A DNA stretch of 64,000 nt, taken from positions 1,612,001 to 1,676,000 of the forward strand of contig JBCAML010000008.1 of NCBI GenBank assembly GCA_038503075.1, given 5' to 3'. The DNA comes from Gyromitra esculenta (lineage: Eukaryota > Ascomycota > Pezizomycetes > Pezizales > Discinaceae). Shown here piece after piece: positions 1 to 11,805 of the stretch. A program made the translations under genes and the position numbers. Each line of letters starts with the position of its first letter. The stretch's first letter is position 1. Below the pieces are notes generated by a model. It searched no databases, was not told the origin of the DNA, and saw only the letters and a list, made by a program, of their open reading frames with translations.

Positions 1-2032
1 CCCTGACGCCAATGCACACATACAAGTAGGATCCCTTCAGAATCGTAGATACAAGGGTCCCCATTGCTTGAAAAGAAAACACTTTTCACCGTCCCGTCTG
101 GTGGCAAGGCAACCGTATCATTGGACTGCAACGTCTCATCCCTCTTCACGTTCTCAATGGTGTATGTCAATATTGTCCTCCCATCCGCACCCACTGGGCC
201 ATTTCCCATAACCAAGATATAATCCCTCCAACTCGCACACGATACCACCGGTGCGTGTTTCTGCCTGTAGATCCTAAACGCGATACCAAACAATGTGAAT
301 ACACGTACGTATCCTGCTGAGGTGCATACGACAATATAACTATCACTCAGCGCAATACTCGTGACCTCTTCACCCTTCGGTAGTGATGTGCGCCAATCTG
401 CCCTAGTCGTCCAGGACTCATGCGGTCGGTAGTAAACCATCGCAGGACTTTCGCCCTTAGGTTGACAGGAAAAGAGCGTTCCGTTCTCGTTAAGACACGC
501 TTTGTCATACAGAAATGGATCCGTGAAATGAAAGTCTCTATATGCCTCTCTATCGTAAAACTCCACAGTAACAGTGTGATGTGTATCCTGATCAACAGTC
601 CATACGAACCCCACAAGGTTCAGACATAGGTACCGTCTATTCCCTTTCCATGGGGTGCTGCCGGGCTGGAATTGCTCGTGTGTTTGCGGAGACCATATAT
701 CGAATGCTCTCCGTTTTGCGATGATGGGATTGTCAAGGGTGTCGAGGTGGGAGTTCCTCCGCTTCCCGTTGATGTTGGTCTCTACATACCCACCACCATC
801 GTCGTCCTCCACGAAGTCAGCCATTTCGTCTTCATCGGGACCAAAGAAGTCATTGAGAGAGGGAGACCGATCGCGCCGTTGGCGTAGCGGCTCTGCTAGT
901 GGAGGTGGCGGTGGTTTAGTACGGTTCTCGAGAACTATCGGAGGTGCTTCATTGAGGAGGGGAGCAATGCGAGTGGAAAGTTTTAGGAGCCAGGCTTGGT
1001 CGGCTGGGACAACAATGGGAAGAGTGTAGAGCTGGCCTTGGTTGGTGGTGAATGAGAGGGTGTTTTCTGTAGGGTGCCATGACAGAGATACAATATTCTT
1101 GTAGTCGTATTTGGTGACTATGGTTTGGGTTTTAGTCTCCCAGATAACGAGTCTACCATCTGTACCAGCGCTAGCAAGGAAGGCACCGTTGGGGGACCAG
1201 GCGAAATCAGTTATGTCGCCATTATGTCCACCGGTGAATTCTCGCTGTCTCTCCCAGTTGGCCCGGTCGACCACTACGAGATCCCGTGTAGCAGTTTGCG
1301 CCAAAAATGCTTTCCCGTCTGGATGCCATGCTACTTTCGAAGAAACTTCGGAATTCCCCTCCAGTGTCTTGATAATCCCATCCACCTTCTTGATCAATTC
1401 CGGTTCCTCGGTGGTCAGCGAGTATATATATATCGTGCCGTCGGTTCCTGACACCGCTAGGATGTTCCCGGATGGATGGAACGAAACATGTTTCGTAGAG
1501 TTGCTCTGGTCGCGCAGATTCATAACCCTAAGGTTATCCTCGATATTGACGACCTTGACAACCGTTTCATCGCTCGCAACAGCTACCCAATTCCCATCTG
1601 GGGATATGGCGACGTCTCGAGCTGGGAGTGTAGTTCGGACGAGAAGCTGGCTTAGGGTATTGGTGGACATAGAGAAAAGGGAAACAGTGCCATCTTCGGA
1701 GGAGACGACGAATGCATGATTCTGTATTGTGGGGAAAAGTATATAGGTCAGCTGTAGGACTCTGTGAAGTGAACGGGAGTAGTACGGTAACTGCGACACC
1801 GGTCTTGCCGTCCTGAGTGTGGTCGATTGTCTCAGGCTCGTCCTCGGAGGCGACAGTGTATTTTCGAATGAGCTCGTTATTGCCAACTGTGATAAGGCAC
1901 TTCCCGTCAGGGGAATATGCCATAGACGTTGGCCCAGCGGTGTCTAGCAGTGTTAGTTAAGTGAACTGAAAAAATCCGAAAGAATGGAGCCATACGAGCA
2001 TATCGAGGGAAAACTCGCTGGTGGGCAGTCAT
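1..2032 (-). CDS. CTF4: CTF4/MCL1 (WDHD1-type) replisome adaptor, 3' part off window
   Basis: WD40 replisome adaptor that links the CMG helicase to DNA polymerase alpha and sister-chromatid cohesion in the nucleus. Exons read on the minus strand: 2032-1996, 1943-1786 and 1721 to the left edge, joined in frame for about 638 residues; introns are 1944-1995 and 1722-1785, both GT-AG. The start ATG at 2032 gives MTAHQRVFPRYAHTAGPTSM, typical of the family, followed by the first WD repeat (AYSPDGK, IRKYTV, EDEPETIDHTQDG). Further blades contain SSEDGTVSLFSMSTNT and WHPTENTLSFTTNQGQLYTL. A later segment, WKGNRRYLCLNLVGFVWTVD near 590-650, is the start of the SepB/Ctf4 second propeller. The C-terminal helical/HMG part lies left of base 1. 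Family identity is secure; exon 1 is only 37 nt and rests on the splice signals and the conserved N-terminus. Confidence 0.9.
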
Positions 2033-2936
2033 GACTGCAATTTGTTCAGGAACTTGCCCTCTGGGTTGACCAAAACCTGTCGCTGGACTTGGGCGCCGAT
2101 GAGGAATCTACAGGGGTTACAGGATTGTTTTCTAGTTTCGTTGCGGCAACGCGTCGTGAAACGCGTAAATTGGACCTGCAGCTGCTGCAGGGATCGTTAC
2201 TCAGCAGTCCAACGAGTGATCGTTGGTGTCGGAAATCCGACTTTACTGTCTTCCTGTGCGTGCTAGAAGGGGGCAGTGAACAGGAATTGTGTTAGGGGCT
2301 ATATATTATTCGGAGTTTGTTTGCTGCATGGCTGGAGCCACGAAGTTAACAGAATCAAAGGAATATTCCCCAGGAACACATCTATTACCAGTACTCAAAG
2401 CCAGGTATCCACATTTTGTCGTGTTGTTAGCAAAAAGATTAAGAAGTGCTAAGTATATACAGTCATCAAAAGAGACTTCACTATTAAGCCTCATATTCCT
2501 TCCCACGCTTGAATTTTACTCGCGTAGGCCATATGCATATATCCAAGCTTAACTACATGTAGGCGAACACATTATCAGAACTCTTCGCTGATAGCTTGGC
2601 CGCCAATGTATTTTACATGTAGTTATATGCTACAACAGGAGCTAAACTAATGGAGTGATCCGCGATACAAAGCCCACCAAAAAGATACCAAATCTCTCAT
2701 TCCTACCAACAACCCGAAATGCAATTTTGCCCGCTGTTGTACATGACCACTGACCAAACCAAAAAGAATTTTGCAAACATCGTATACCAGCCTCGGACAG
2801 CCAATACATCCTCGATCGTAGTTACACTAATATCCTTCTTCGGAGCTACAAATATGTAGACAGTATTAGCAAGTATAATTCAACGTTTGTATAGGGTACT
2901 TACTCGTACCCAAACATTCAGCTTCGTCAACAAGAT
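2033..2936. other. Intergenic, no supported gene
   Basis: The first part is the promoter side of the CTF4 gene. The rest is AT-rich with short unsupported ORFs. Two copies of TACATGTA lie at 2554-2561 and 2614-2621. Confidence 0.6.
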
Positions 2937-3188
2937 TCAAAGCTCGTCATTTTGCCTCTCCTCGGGTTTTTTGGGCGCTGATAGTCCTGGTTCCAAGCAG
3001 AGACGTTCAGGTTCGTCTTCGCTTTCTGCGCTAGACGCGACGGCTCCCCAGCGGCAGTGAATCATCGCATATAAGATTGTAACAATGATAAGGGCGGAAA
3101 TTGCCTCAATCATGAGCAGGCGGGGAGGCGGAGGAGCGATAAGAAGGCAGACGGCGAGCAAAATGTGGAAAAATACAAATGATGACAT
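2937..3188 (-). CDS. Small putative membrane protein, 83 aa
   Basis: Intronless ORF from ATG 3188 to TGA 2937; no family was recognised. Two hydrophobic stretches are visible: residues about 5-18 (FFHILLAVCLLIAP), then a PPPPR turn, then about 27-44 (IEAISALIIVTILYAMIH). A short hydrophilic acidic/Pro tail follows and ends in NDEL. This looks like a hairpin-type two-helix membrane protein. The terminal tetrapeptide resembles ER-retrieval signals of the HDEL/KDEL type, but such signals act only on luminal ends, so this may be chance. It lies tail-to-tail with nothing clear, between CTF4 and the L1-domain gene. It could also be a chance ORF. Confidence 0.4.
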   Translation of the reverse strand: MSSFVFFHILLAVCLLIAPPPPRLLMIEAISALIIVTILYAMIHCRWGAVASSAESEDEPERLCLEPGLSAPKKPEERQNDEL

Positions 3189-3782
3189 GGCGACCCTAGT
3201 TAATTATCGAAAGATTTGCTCGGGAATGTGTGAGATCGCAGTAGGTATGTTGAAAGAGGCTTGGAAGTAGGAGTGACGTGTAAGTTTTACCAATTTATAC
3301 GGATTTGGAGTCCTGCAGTTTGTATATTCTATTCTGTGGGATCGAATTCTAATCGTAATACCGTAATACGTATCTCTGAAATATATCGAATTAGGTATAA
3401 CAAACCGTATTACTACATGAATTTCCTTGTAACGTGGCCCCAGTCAGGGTCTACGTACATGGCTAGCAAATCTGTATTTGGAAAAGAAAGCTACACGTAA
3501 ATCTCAAATCTTTATATTGCAAATATGTTAGCTTAAACTCGTAAATTCAATTTTTAGTAGACTTTGGCCATACATGTACATGTAGTTATCCTCAACCAGA
3601 GCATGCTGAGCACCGGCTGTCACTCGCCCTACAGCTTCGACCTGTCGCAGGCCCGGGTAACTGGCGCACACGCACTTACCCTACGCGACGTGGGGCAAGT
3701 CTGCACGCCAAGCCACATTTTCCCAAACTTTTCCTCGTCGCAGCTTTTTCTTTCCCACCAGCAACATCTCAATCACTCAGAA
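3189..3782. other. Intergenic with tandem TACATGTA motif
   Basis: AT-rich spacer upstream of the L1-domain gene. It holds an overlapping double TACATGTA (3571-3584). A pyrimidine-rich leader runs directly up to the start codon at 3783. Confidence 0.6.
3571..3584. promoter_or_regulatory. Overlapping pair of TACATGTA palindromes
   Basis: TACATGTACATGTA lies about 200 bp upstream of the L1-domain protein start. It is followed by GTTAT, giving the TACATGTAGTTAT string also present at 2614 and 42639. A role in transcription is inference only. Confidence 0.4.
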
Positions 3783-5292
3783 ATGGCGCCCTCAACAGCC
3801 GTCGCGAAATCTCCCGCAAAGTCTCCCAAGGCTAAAAAGGAACCAGTGAAAGAGGTTGCCAAGGTCAACCCAGGTTCGCCGTACCAGTTGGATAAGGCGC
3901 AGGTAACTTTTGGACTTTGCCCAGAGTTTTTTTGTACTTTTTCGAGAGCGGGCGAGAGCTAATTTTTGGTAAATAACTAGGTTTTGAAAGCTTCCCGTGC
4001 GCTCCTAAAGTTCGTCGCAAACCAGAAGGACGAAAACTCAAAACCAAATTTGCTTCAGGATGAAGATGAGCCAAGTGATGCTGCTGAAGCGATTTGGCTG
4101 AATCTTACAACTAAGAAGTTTATCTCCGATGTCAAGAAACTAAAGCCCTCTCGGATGTTAGTGTTTTTCTCCCTTCTCCTCACAATTTCTCCCCGCTTCA
4201 CTTCCCCCCATATCCCAGAGCAAAGATGAACAATTTGACAACATATACGCTGGAAATTACCGTCCAAGCACATTTGTGCGTTGCGGAAATCAAATGGCTA
4301 TTTCTGAGCTTCTTACCCGATCCACTACACCAATTCACTCCCAAACCAGACCAAAGGCAACCCCACTAACGCCCCATAGAGCCCTCCCCAATCCTCTTCG
4401 CACAACCGAGAACACCACCGCCTGCTTAATCGTCAAAGATCCACAAAGAGCCTTCAAAGACCTCGTTGAAGCCTCTGCCCTCTCCTCAACAATCACAAAA
4501 GTCATCGGGATCACTAAGCTCCGCGCCAAATTCAAGACCTTTGAGTCTCGCCGCCTGCTCTGCCAATCCCACGACATCTTCCTCGCCGACGACCGCGTAA
4601 TCCGGATGCTACCCAAACTGCTCGGAAAGCCATTCTACTCTAAAAGCAGTAAAGTTCCTATCCCAGTCAGCTTTGAGGGCGCCGAAGCCGTCAAGAACCC
4701 CAATAAGCTCAAAAGCGAGTTGAGGAAGGCACTTGATAGCACTTATGTGCACCTGAGTTCAGCGGCAAGCACAAGTATTAGGGTTGGCTTGTCGAGTTTT
4801 ACGCCCGAGCAGTTGGTCGAGAACATCGATGCGACGGTCAATGCGTTGGTGGAGAAGAAGATTCCTGCGGGATGGAAGGGCGTGAGAAGTTTGCACATCA
4901 AGTCGCCGAATAGTGCTGCGCTGCCAATTTGGATGACGCACGAACTGTATGCCGATGATGATGTGCTGAAACCTGAAGAGCAAGAGCAGGAGCTGCTGGA
5001 TGATGCGAAGAAATTAGAGAAGAGGAGTGCGCGAAAGCTGGCGAAGAAGGCCAAGAGGGAGGAATACATCAAGAGCAAAACTGTGGAAGCAGCACCCGCT
5101 GAGGAAAAGGCGGTCGAGAAGCTTCCAGAGCCGGTCCTCGTGAATAAGGCTGCGGAAAAGTCGAAGGAGAAGTTGGTGGAAAGAGAAGTTGCTGCGAAGA
5201 AGAAGAGGAAGTCGCTTGGGGATGTTGTGGATGCTGGGCTAGACGTGACGGTGAAGGAGGCGAAGAAAATGAAGACGAAGAAGGCGATGTAA
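3783..5292 (+). CDS. Ribosomal L1-fold nucleolar protein (UTP30/CIC1 family), 402 aa
   Basis: Ribosome-biogenesis protein with a ribosomal L1 domain, expected in the nucleolus on pre-ribosomal particles. Exons 3783-3902, 3981-4156 and 4380-5292. The second intron (223 nt, donor GTTAGT, branch CTAAC, acceptor CATAG) restores the family motif LKPSRIALPNPL. The L1 fold runs from about residue 15 to 260: LKASRALLKFV, AIWLNLTTKKFI, CLIVKDPQRAFKDL, FLADDRVIRMLPKLLGKPFY, then FTPEQLVENIDATVNALVEK. The last about 110 residues are Lys/Glu-rich with several KKAKR-like blocks, probably nucleolar localisation or RNA binding. The length and the basic tail fit CIC1-type members better than the shorter UTP30; I cannot decide between them. 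Confidence 0.87.
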
Positions 5293-7133
5293 AGGAAGGA
5301 GGTTTTATGAGAGTAATACTGTATATTTTACCGGCCTGTTTTCATGAGTTAAAAGTTTCTGTTCTGTCTGTACTCCACCTGCTAAAATAAGGTATTCGTT
5401 TCTAGGATACGTGTTTTATATCACTACTGAGAATAGCTCCATCCAAGTAAATGAATTCCAGAAATCGTCAGTTCGTGACATCATCATGAATCACTCGGTT
5501 TCTGCGGCACAGCAAAAAACTGAGCACGGAATCCCACATACACTGCATGTGGTTGAATCCTTCCCGTTGACTGATTAATGCACTCTTCATAATTCCTATT
5601 TAGATCTCGCTTCTTCACCTCATACCTCAAATTTTGACATGTTCTATTTCAGCGGCTTTGAAGGGCAAGTACATGTAAATTTACCAATCGGGGAGATGGA
5701 GATGTCCGCTGGAAAATCTCATGGTTGAAAGGGTCTAAGCTACATGTATCCCAGTATCTGCCCGTCAGCCCAACTTGGCACCACTAGCCCGGTTCTGCTG
5801 CATTCGTTTAGCTCAGAGCCATTGACACTTTATTCAACTGCTCCGAAACTGCAAAATCCAGTTAGACTCCTTTCTCTCTAATAGTTTAGAGGGAATTTTG
5901 TTCAGTAAAGAAAATTGTACCAACGGTATTCGTCAGAAGATCAAGGTTCCTCACCGTACCTCCTTCCGTAGATATATCGATCGTAAAAGATGTTTTTAAG
6001 TGCATGTACTCTAAAGGGTTGTACGAACGACTTACGACGTCGAACTACGCTTCCTGGAGGAATAGCTCTAAGGGACTCCTCCGCGCCGGCGGAGGGTGGC
6101 AGATAGTAAAACGTTGAATTAGAGAAAGGGCTTATGATTTGCAACTATAGTATCCTTCTGTGTTATTAAGTTGTTTCTAGGGACTATCATGGTTCCTCGA
6201 TACCGCTGGGCGCAGTGCCACCATCAGGCATTTAAAGGATTGAGTAGAATGGTAGATCTCAATTCATTAGGCGTTAGATGTGCCCGAGTAGTATTAGGTC
6301 TCTGTAAGCGAATTTGAAGCGTGGGAAGCTTTGCCTTTTGGAGGAGGATGAGTTATGGGACTACACGTACGTACAACGGAGATGTATACCTCCTGGCGTC
6401 CAGTTTCAACCCTGTGGCTTATAGCTAACGAATTTATGTTGTGATAAGATTTAGCAACTGTTTCACCCACTGCTTGGAACTGGGGCACATACTAGGATCG
6501 AATTAATCCATCCTCGTTGCCTGAGCTATTGACCCGCTGCTATCTCTTAGTTTGAAAGAGTGATGCCTAGCAAGAGGCCTATGTACAGGGTTGCATGAAC
6601 TAAATGTGAATTAGAGAAGTGGCATTGAAGAGCTAGGGCTGCGGTGCAACGAATTACTATTCAAACCTGCAGTACGGGAAAGCTGGGTGTTCTTGGTACG
6701 GCATTGATGCGGTATTCTGGAGAATGCTAGATTAAGTCGGCTGTGTTACAGAACTTTTTGCCCAACTCGGTCACATTTCCAACTTAAACCCGTATTTCTC
6801 ACTGATGCGGTTGTGAAAACACCCTCTTTCTGCTATTGTATTTCTGCCTATTTTCTGTACCTCGCCCAGCAATTTTTTCTAGGGGCACAAAAAGTACGAA
6901 CAAACACATTTCACTACATGTATTAATTGTATGGAGTACTGTGCAGGGCAACATGCAAGATACGCGTATCCTGTGGCTGTTGGCAGCTCAGAGGGCGGAG
7001 CGGAACTTCCCGCTTTATCGGATGGATCGATTAGATTCAGCCGCATGTTACGCGTCGTTGCCTCGACTCCAGCGCTTCGCCAGCCTCAAGTCTTGAATCC
7101 ATTCCCAAGTCCAAACCAATTCAGATAGTAACC
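5293..7133. other. 1.8-kb gene-free spacer
   Basis: No ORF here has coding character. Three TACATGTA motifs are present, at 5670, 5741 and 6915. A short perfect GC-rich palindrome (CTCCG-CGCCGG-CGGAG) lies near 6080. The last few hundred bases are the promoter of the thioesterase gene. Confidence 0.55.
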
Positions 7134-8246
7134 ATGATTTACCGTACCGCTCTCGTGCTTCTAGCTGCCTGTACTGCGGCTCTCGCTGCTCCAGACCCTT
7201 CGCCAGCGAAGAAACAGCTTCCATTGGTGATTTGGCATGGTCTTGGTATATACCCGATACCGCGTGAGATGAGCCTCTGTAGATCATGATGCTTATTTCT
7301 CGTTTCTAGGTGATACTTATGATTCTGATGGCATAACTGAAGTTGGAGAACTAGCTAACGAGGTGAGGCTATCCGTTCATTTTACCTTGGCTCACGCTTG
7401 CCACTAACACCCAATCAAAATGTTTAGGTCAACCCCGGAACGTTCGTACACTCAATCTACATTGACGAAAATCCCGACTCCGACCGCACCGCCACCTTTT
7501 TCGGTCTGGTGAACACCCAGATCAGCCAAGTCTGCGAGCAACTACGCGCCATTCCCGAGCTCTCCGCAGGGTTTAATGGAATTGGGTTCTCCCAGGGTGG
7601 GCAGTTCCTGCGTGGCTATGTCGAGCGCTGCAATAACCCGCCGTTGAAGACACTCATAACGTTTGGGTCTCAGCATAATGGGATTGCAGACTTCCTCGCC
7701 TCGTGCAAGCCAACGGATTTCATCTGCAAGTCTGCGTCCTCACTCCTGCGCTCCTCGAAGTGGGCGCCGTGGGTGCAGAAAAAGGTTGTTCCGGCGCAGT
7801 ACTATAGGGATCCAGAGGATCTAGAGGATTATCTTGAACACTCAGCGTTCCTGGCGGACATCAACAACGAGAGGCCTGAGTCGAAGAATGAGACGTATAA
7901 GGAGAATTTGCAGAGTTTGGAGCGGTTTGTTATGGTTATGTTTGATGGCGACGAGACGGTGGTGCCGAAGCAGAGTGCGTGGTTTGCGGAGTTCAATAAA
8001 ACGAGTGGGGAGACAACGTTGCTGAGGCATAGGGATATATATAAGCATGATTGGATTGGGCTGAAGAAGCTGGGGAAGGAGGATAGATTGGAGTATTTGG
8101 TGACACCAGGGAAGCATATGGAGCTGAACGAAGAGATTCTAACGGACATATTCAAGACGTATCTTGGCCCTGGTGGGAAGAAGAAGGAGGAGGGAAAGAA
8201 GCACGGTGTGGAGTTTGCTCTTCAGAATGGAGATGGGGAACTCTGA
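7134..8246 (+). CDS. PPT1: Palmitoyl-protein thioesterase (PPT1 family), 327 aa
   Basis: Removes thioester-linked fatty acids from S-acylated proteins, normally in the lysosome/vacuole lumen. Exons 7134-7245, 7310-7362 and 7428-8246. The N-terminus (MIYRTALVLLAACTAALA) is a signal peptide cleaved near residue 18. The family start of the mature enzyme, LPLVIWHGLGDTYDS, is formed across the first junction. The alpha/beta-hydrolase nucleophile is Ser110 in GFSQGGQF. The acid is Asp228 or Asp230 in FDGDETVV, and the base is His285 in PGKHMEL. Other family blocks are KTLITFGSQHNGIADF and RDIYKHDWIGLKKL. A short Lys-rich C-terminal extension follows the last conserved helix. Length is usual for fungal members. 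Confidence 0.95.
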
Positions 8247-8642
8247 TTTGGAGATGAGATGTTGCCTTTTTATTATGGAATGCGTAATTAGCTGGGATGG
8301 GATTGCAGACGTAGTGTCTTTCTTTATTTGTTTATTTGTTTATTTGTTTATTTACTCCATGTCTGTATATTGATTGGGTTATTGCCTGACGCAGGCTGGA
8401 CTCCTACGAGTGATATTCTATGAAATCGAGCAAGGGCCTTGGTTCGGTTCCCGGGCAACGGCTATCCGATGTCTCGGCAGGCGCAGCAATCCGACGCTGC
8501 CCCTGAAAGAAGCGGTTACCCGGAAGCCCGCGTCACCCAACAAATTAGCAAGCAGCTGCTCTCCTTTTCCCTCGTGAGTTTGCATTGACTTCCTCGAACC
8601 TCACTCCTTGGTGAAGCTCTCGCGCACTGCAGAAAACTCGCA
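8247..8642. other. Spacer between PPT1 and LCB1
   Basis: Contains the PPT1 3' end with an octanucleotide tract of TTTATTTG units (8333-8354), then the LCB1 promoter. No gene seen. Confidence 0.6.
8333..8354. repeat. (TTTATTTG)n microsatellite
   Basis: Nearly three perfect 8-nt units just downstream of the PPT1 stop, probably in its 3' UTR. Confidence 0.8.
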
Positions 8643-10401
8643 ATGGATATCCATGAAGCCTACGCTCTCTTCAACCAGACCGCGGAGCAGCTATCGACTC
8701 GTTTCCAGCAGGTCCCGGGCTCGGCTATCCTCCTCCGCTATGTCAAAAGCTCCTATCAGAATGATCCAGTCCGCAGCGTGGTCGAACTAGGATTGTTCCT
8801 GTTCGCGGTTCGGTACCTGCTTGCGCCGCGGTACTCAACGAATAAATCCAAGGCCGCAGATTTGACCGAGGAGGTGAATCCACTCACTCCTCGCTCCTGA
8901 GAGGATAGTTATTCTAACAGCATCTCTAGGAAATCGACGAACTAGTCGAAGACTGGACCCCTGAGCCACTGGTCGTTGCTCCAAATGAAATTGAGGCCGC
9001 TGAGAATGAGAAGCGCCCAGTCATCGTTGGCCCGACTGGTCCAAAGGTCAAGCTCTCTAACGGCCGCGCCGTAAACAACTTTGCCTCCTACAACTACTTC
9101 AACTTCGTCGCCAACGAACTCCTCAAAGAGCGAGCGATCCAAATCCTCCGCAGCTATGGTGTCGGCGCTTGTGGCCCCCCCAATTTCTACGGGACTCAGG
9201 ATGTGCATATGGATACTGAGCGGGATATCGCCAAGTTCTTGGGGGTCCCAGCGTGCATTGTGTATGCGCAAGCGTTCTCGACGATCAGCAGTGTTATCCC
9301 GGCGTTCAGTAAAAGGGGAGATATCATTGTTGCGGACAAGGCAGTGAACTTTTCAATTCAGAAGGGTCTACAAATCTCTAGGAGTACAATTAGATGGTAC
9401 GAACATAACGATATGGAAGATCTGGAGAGAGTACTCGAGAAGGTTAAGAAGGAGATGGCTAAAAAGCCACTGACGAGACGTTTCATTGTTACTGAGGGCC
9501 TCTTTGAGAACACTGGTGATGTTGTTGATCTTCCTAAGATCGTAAGTTTGCTCCTACATCGATCGCGTCGCTATCCAGAACCTCTTCTTTATTTTGGAAA
9601 TGGAGCATGTTTTAACATTTATTCTTCCTCTAGATTGAACTTAAACAACGATTCAAATACCGTCTTATCCTCGACGAAACCTACTCTTTCGGCGTCCTTG
9701 GCCGTTGCGGTCGTGGCATCACCGAACATCAAAATGTCGACCCGCTGAGCGTCGACATGCTCGTTGGTTCCCTTGCTCACTCTATCTGTGCCGGTGGTGG
9801 CTTCTGTGCTGGATCCCCTGAGATTGTAGAACACCAACGTATTTCCGGCTCTGCATACGTCTTCTCTGCTGCTATTCCCGCTATGATGGCTGTTACTGCT
9901 TCCGAAACGATTAAGCTCCTCGAGGCCAATCCCGATGTGTTGACGAGTCTAAGGGAGCACACACGCGCATTTAGAAGTCAGATGGACCGCAGCGAATATG
10001 TGAAGTGCACAAGTGCGCTAGATAACCCGATCTGTCTCTTTGTGCTTAAGAGGGAGGTGGTGAGCGAGAAGGGGATTAAGGATGAGGAGAAAGTTATGAT
10101 GGATATTGTTGACGAGGTATGTCGCTTCCTTCCCTCATTTACTATTTCTACATTTTCTTCGTGCTAACATCGTTTCTAGGCTATTGCAAACGGTGTTCTA
10201 ATCTCCCGCGTTAAAGCTGTTGCGGACCCACAAGCCACTGGACACAGTAAGCCATTTGGCTGGCAGCACCAGGCTTCGTTCAAGGTGTGTATCACCATTG
10301 GGCATAGCAAGAAGGAGGTCGAGAAAGCCGGGAGTGTAGTGCGACAGGCGGTTGGAAAAGTCGTGGGAAGGTTGAAGAAGGAGAACCGCTTTTTGTCGTA
10401 G
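8643..10401 (+). CDS. LCB1: Serine palmitoyltransferase subunit 1 (LCB1), 515 aa
   Basis: Non-catalytic but essential subunit of serine palmitoyltransferase, which condenses serine and palmitoyl-CoA at the ER as the first step of sphingolipid synthesis. Exons 8643-8873, 8930-9541, 9634-10116 and 10180-10401, all with GT-AG introns. An N-terminal membrane helix (VVELGLFLFAVRYLLA) is at about residues 45-60. The fold-type-I aminotransferase core follows: NNFASYNYFNF, YGVGACGPPNFYGTQDVHMD, ILDETYSFGVLGRCGRG, then LVGSLAHSICAGGGFCAGS. The position of the PLP lysine of LCB2 is not a lysine here, as expected for LCB1. The cysteine of the CGP motif, mutated in human SPTLC1 neuropathy, is kept. The next residues are PN, where the human protein has RG. 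Confidence 0.95.
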
Positions 10402-11805
10402 TCGAAGAATGTGTTTATAACATTGGATGTAGGGGAATTGGTAGGTATAATAGAACCGGATTGGTACAAGTTGGGATGGAAAGAGGTGGGATAAGGCGTA
10501 ATGAATCAGCTTGGACTTGTATTTTTTATTTTTTTGGCTTGGAAGCGAGACACGATGGGATGGTAATTTCTAATGAGTAGATAGCGATCCGTATAGATTT
10601 ATCAACGAGAGTCTTTTCATGATAACCCCTTTTGTACGTGTGAGAGAGTCTAATTGAGCTCCTGGGCCCTCTGTTTATTGAACGTATCTTGTGTGTCGAG
10701 AGTTTACCTACATGTGTTTATCACGGTACTTATCCAAGGGGTTCTACGATGCTCTATAGAAGTGAGTTCTGGTTGTTGAAGGTTCCCGCTAGCGTCCAGC
10801 CCACCAACGCACCACCCACCATCACACTACCCCCACCCGCCATCACAAACTCTTTCGTGAACCCGCCAAATTTATTCAAATTTATTCAAAAAAAATATCG
10901 TCTAACCCGGACATTAGCTTCACCATCTAGATACAAATATCTTTCTTAATCTCCGTCTAATCGTACTCGAAATGATGGAACATTACTTCCTTCGCTGTGT
11001 ACTGATACTGACGAACAGCAGGAACAGCAGCAGGCATTCATCAACACGAGCAACCCAAATGGTAATTCGAATTTCCCTAAAACCAGATCGCTCTCTAATA
11101 TTATTTGAATATCAGCGTTAACAAACCATTTAGGCACTTCAGCTGCTATTTAATCACTTCTGACTGGTCTGTATAGAGGCTATCGCCTGGTAGCAACGAT
11201 GAAGGAATTTTAACCACAAGACACCCTAGTCTTACTATCTTGAATTATGTCAGCTATCGGCTATCTATATTCTGTCTTAAGTGGTGGTACTAACAGCTAC
11301 AGTATTACAAGAATACCTTCTCTAGTAAAAGCGAATTTTCAAGTCTTCAAAGACATTTAAATGTACTACTAATGATAGATCTCGTCTGGACAATATCGAA
11401 TCTTGGCCCAACGTTCTCTCCACAAGTCTTCGCAAGAATATCCCCCTTTTTTTTTCCAGTTCCTGTTGGTGGAAGGTGTCATATATTGGCAACCTTGACG
11501 AAGAATACTAACAGGTTAAATTATTAGGCTTACTGAATGATCTCTAGATGGCGATGCCGTTCTATGATTACGGAGTCTTTATAAATAATCCAAGGGCTAC
11601 TGTAGTAAAGCAAATTTATATCAACGGCAATGTATATTTAGATGCAATAACGCCGAGAGACCAATTCTCATCCCGATGATCTTCTTCGATTACCTGGAAT
11701 CATGGAGACGTCGAGCTCACATGTTACACAATCCTATTCTTGCATTAGGAATAGTCCCAACAAATTCACCATTACCTCCTTACCCTCGCTTGCATTTGGT
11801 TGAAG
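10402..11805. other. Gene-free AT-rich stretch downstream of LCB1
   Basis: No ORF with coding character on either strand. The sequence is AT-rich and looks degenerate; it leads into the tandem-repeat region. Confidence 0.55.

Noticed and set aside
1111..1719. Long plus-strand frame of about 200 codons
   Set aside because: It lies antisense to the CTF4 WD40 exon, whose minus-strand translation matches the family throughout.
8390..8480. Possible tRNA because of a GGTTCGGTTCCCGG string
   Set aside because: No matching T-stem, anticodon stem or acceptor stem could be folded around it.
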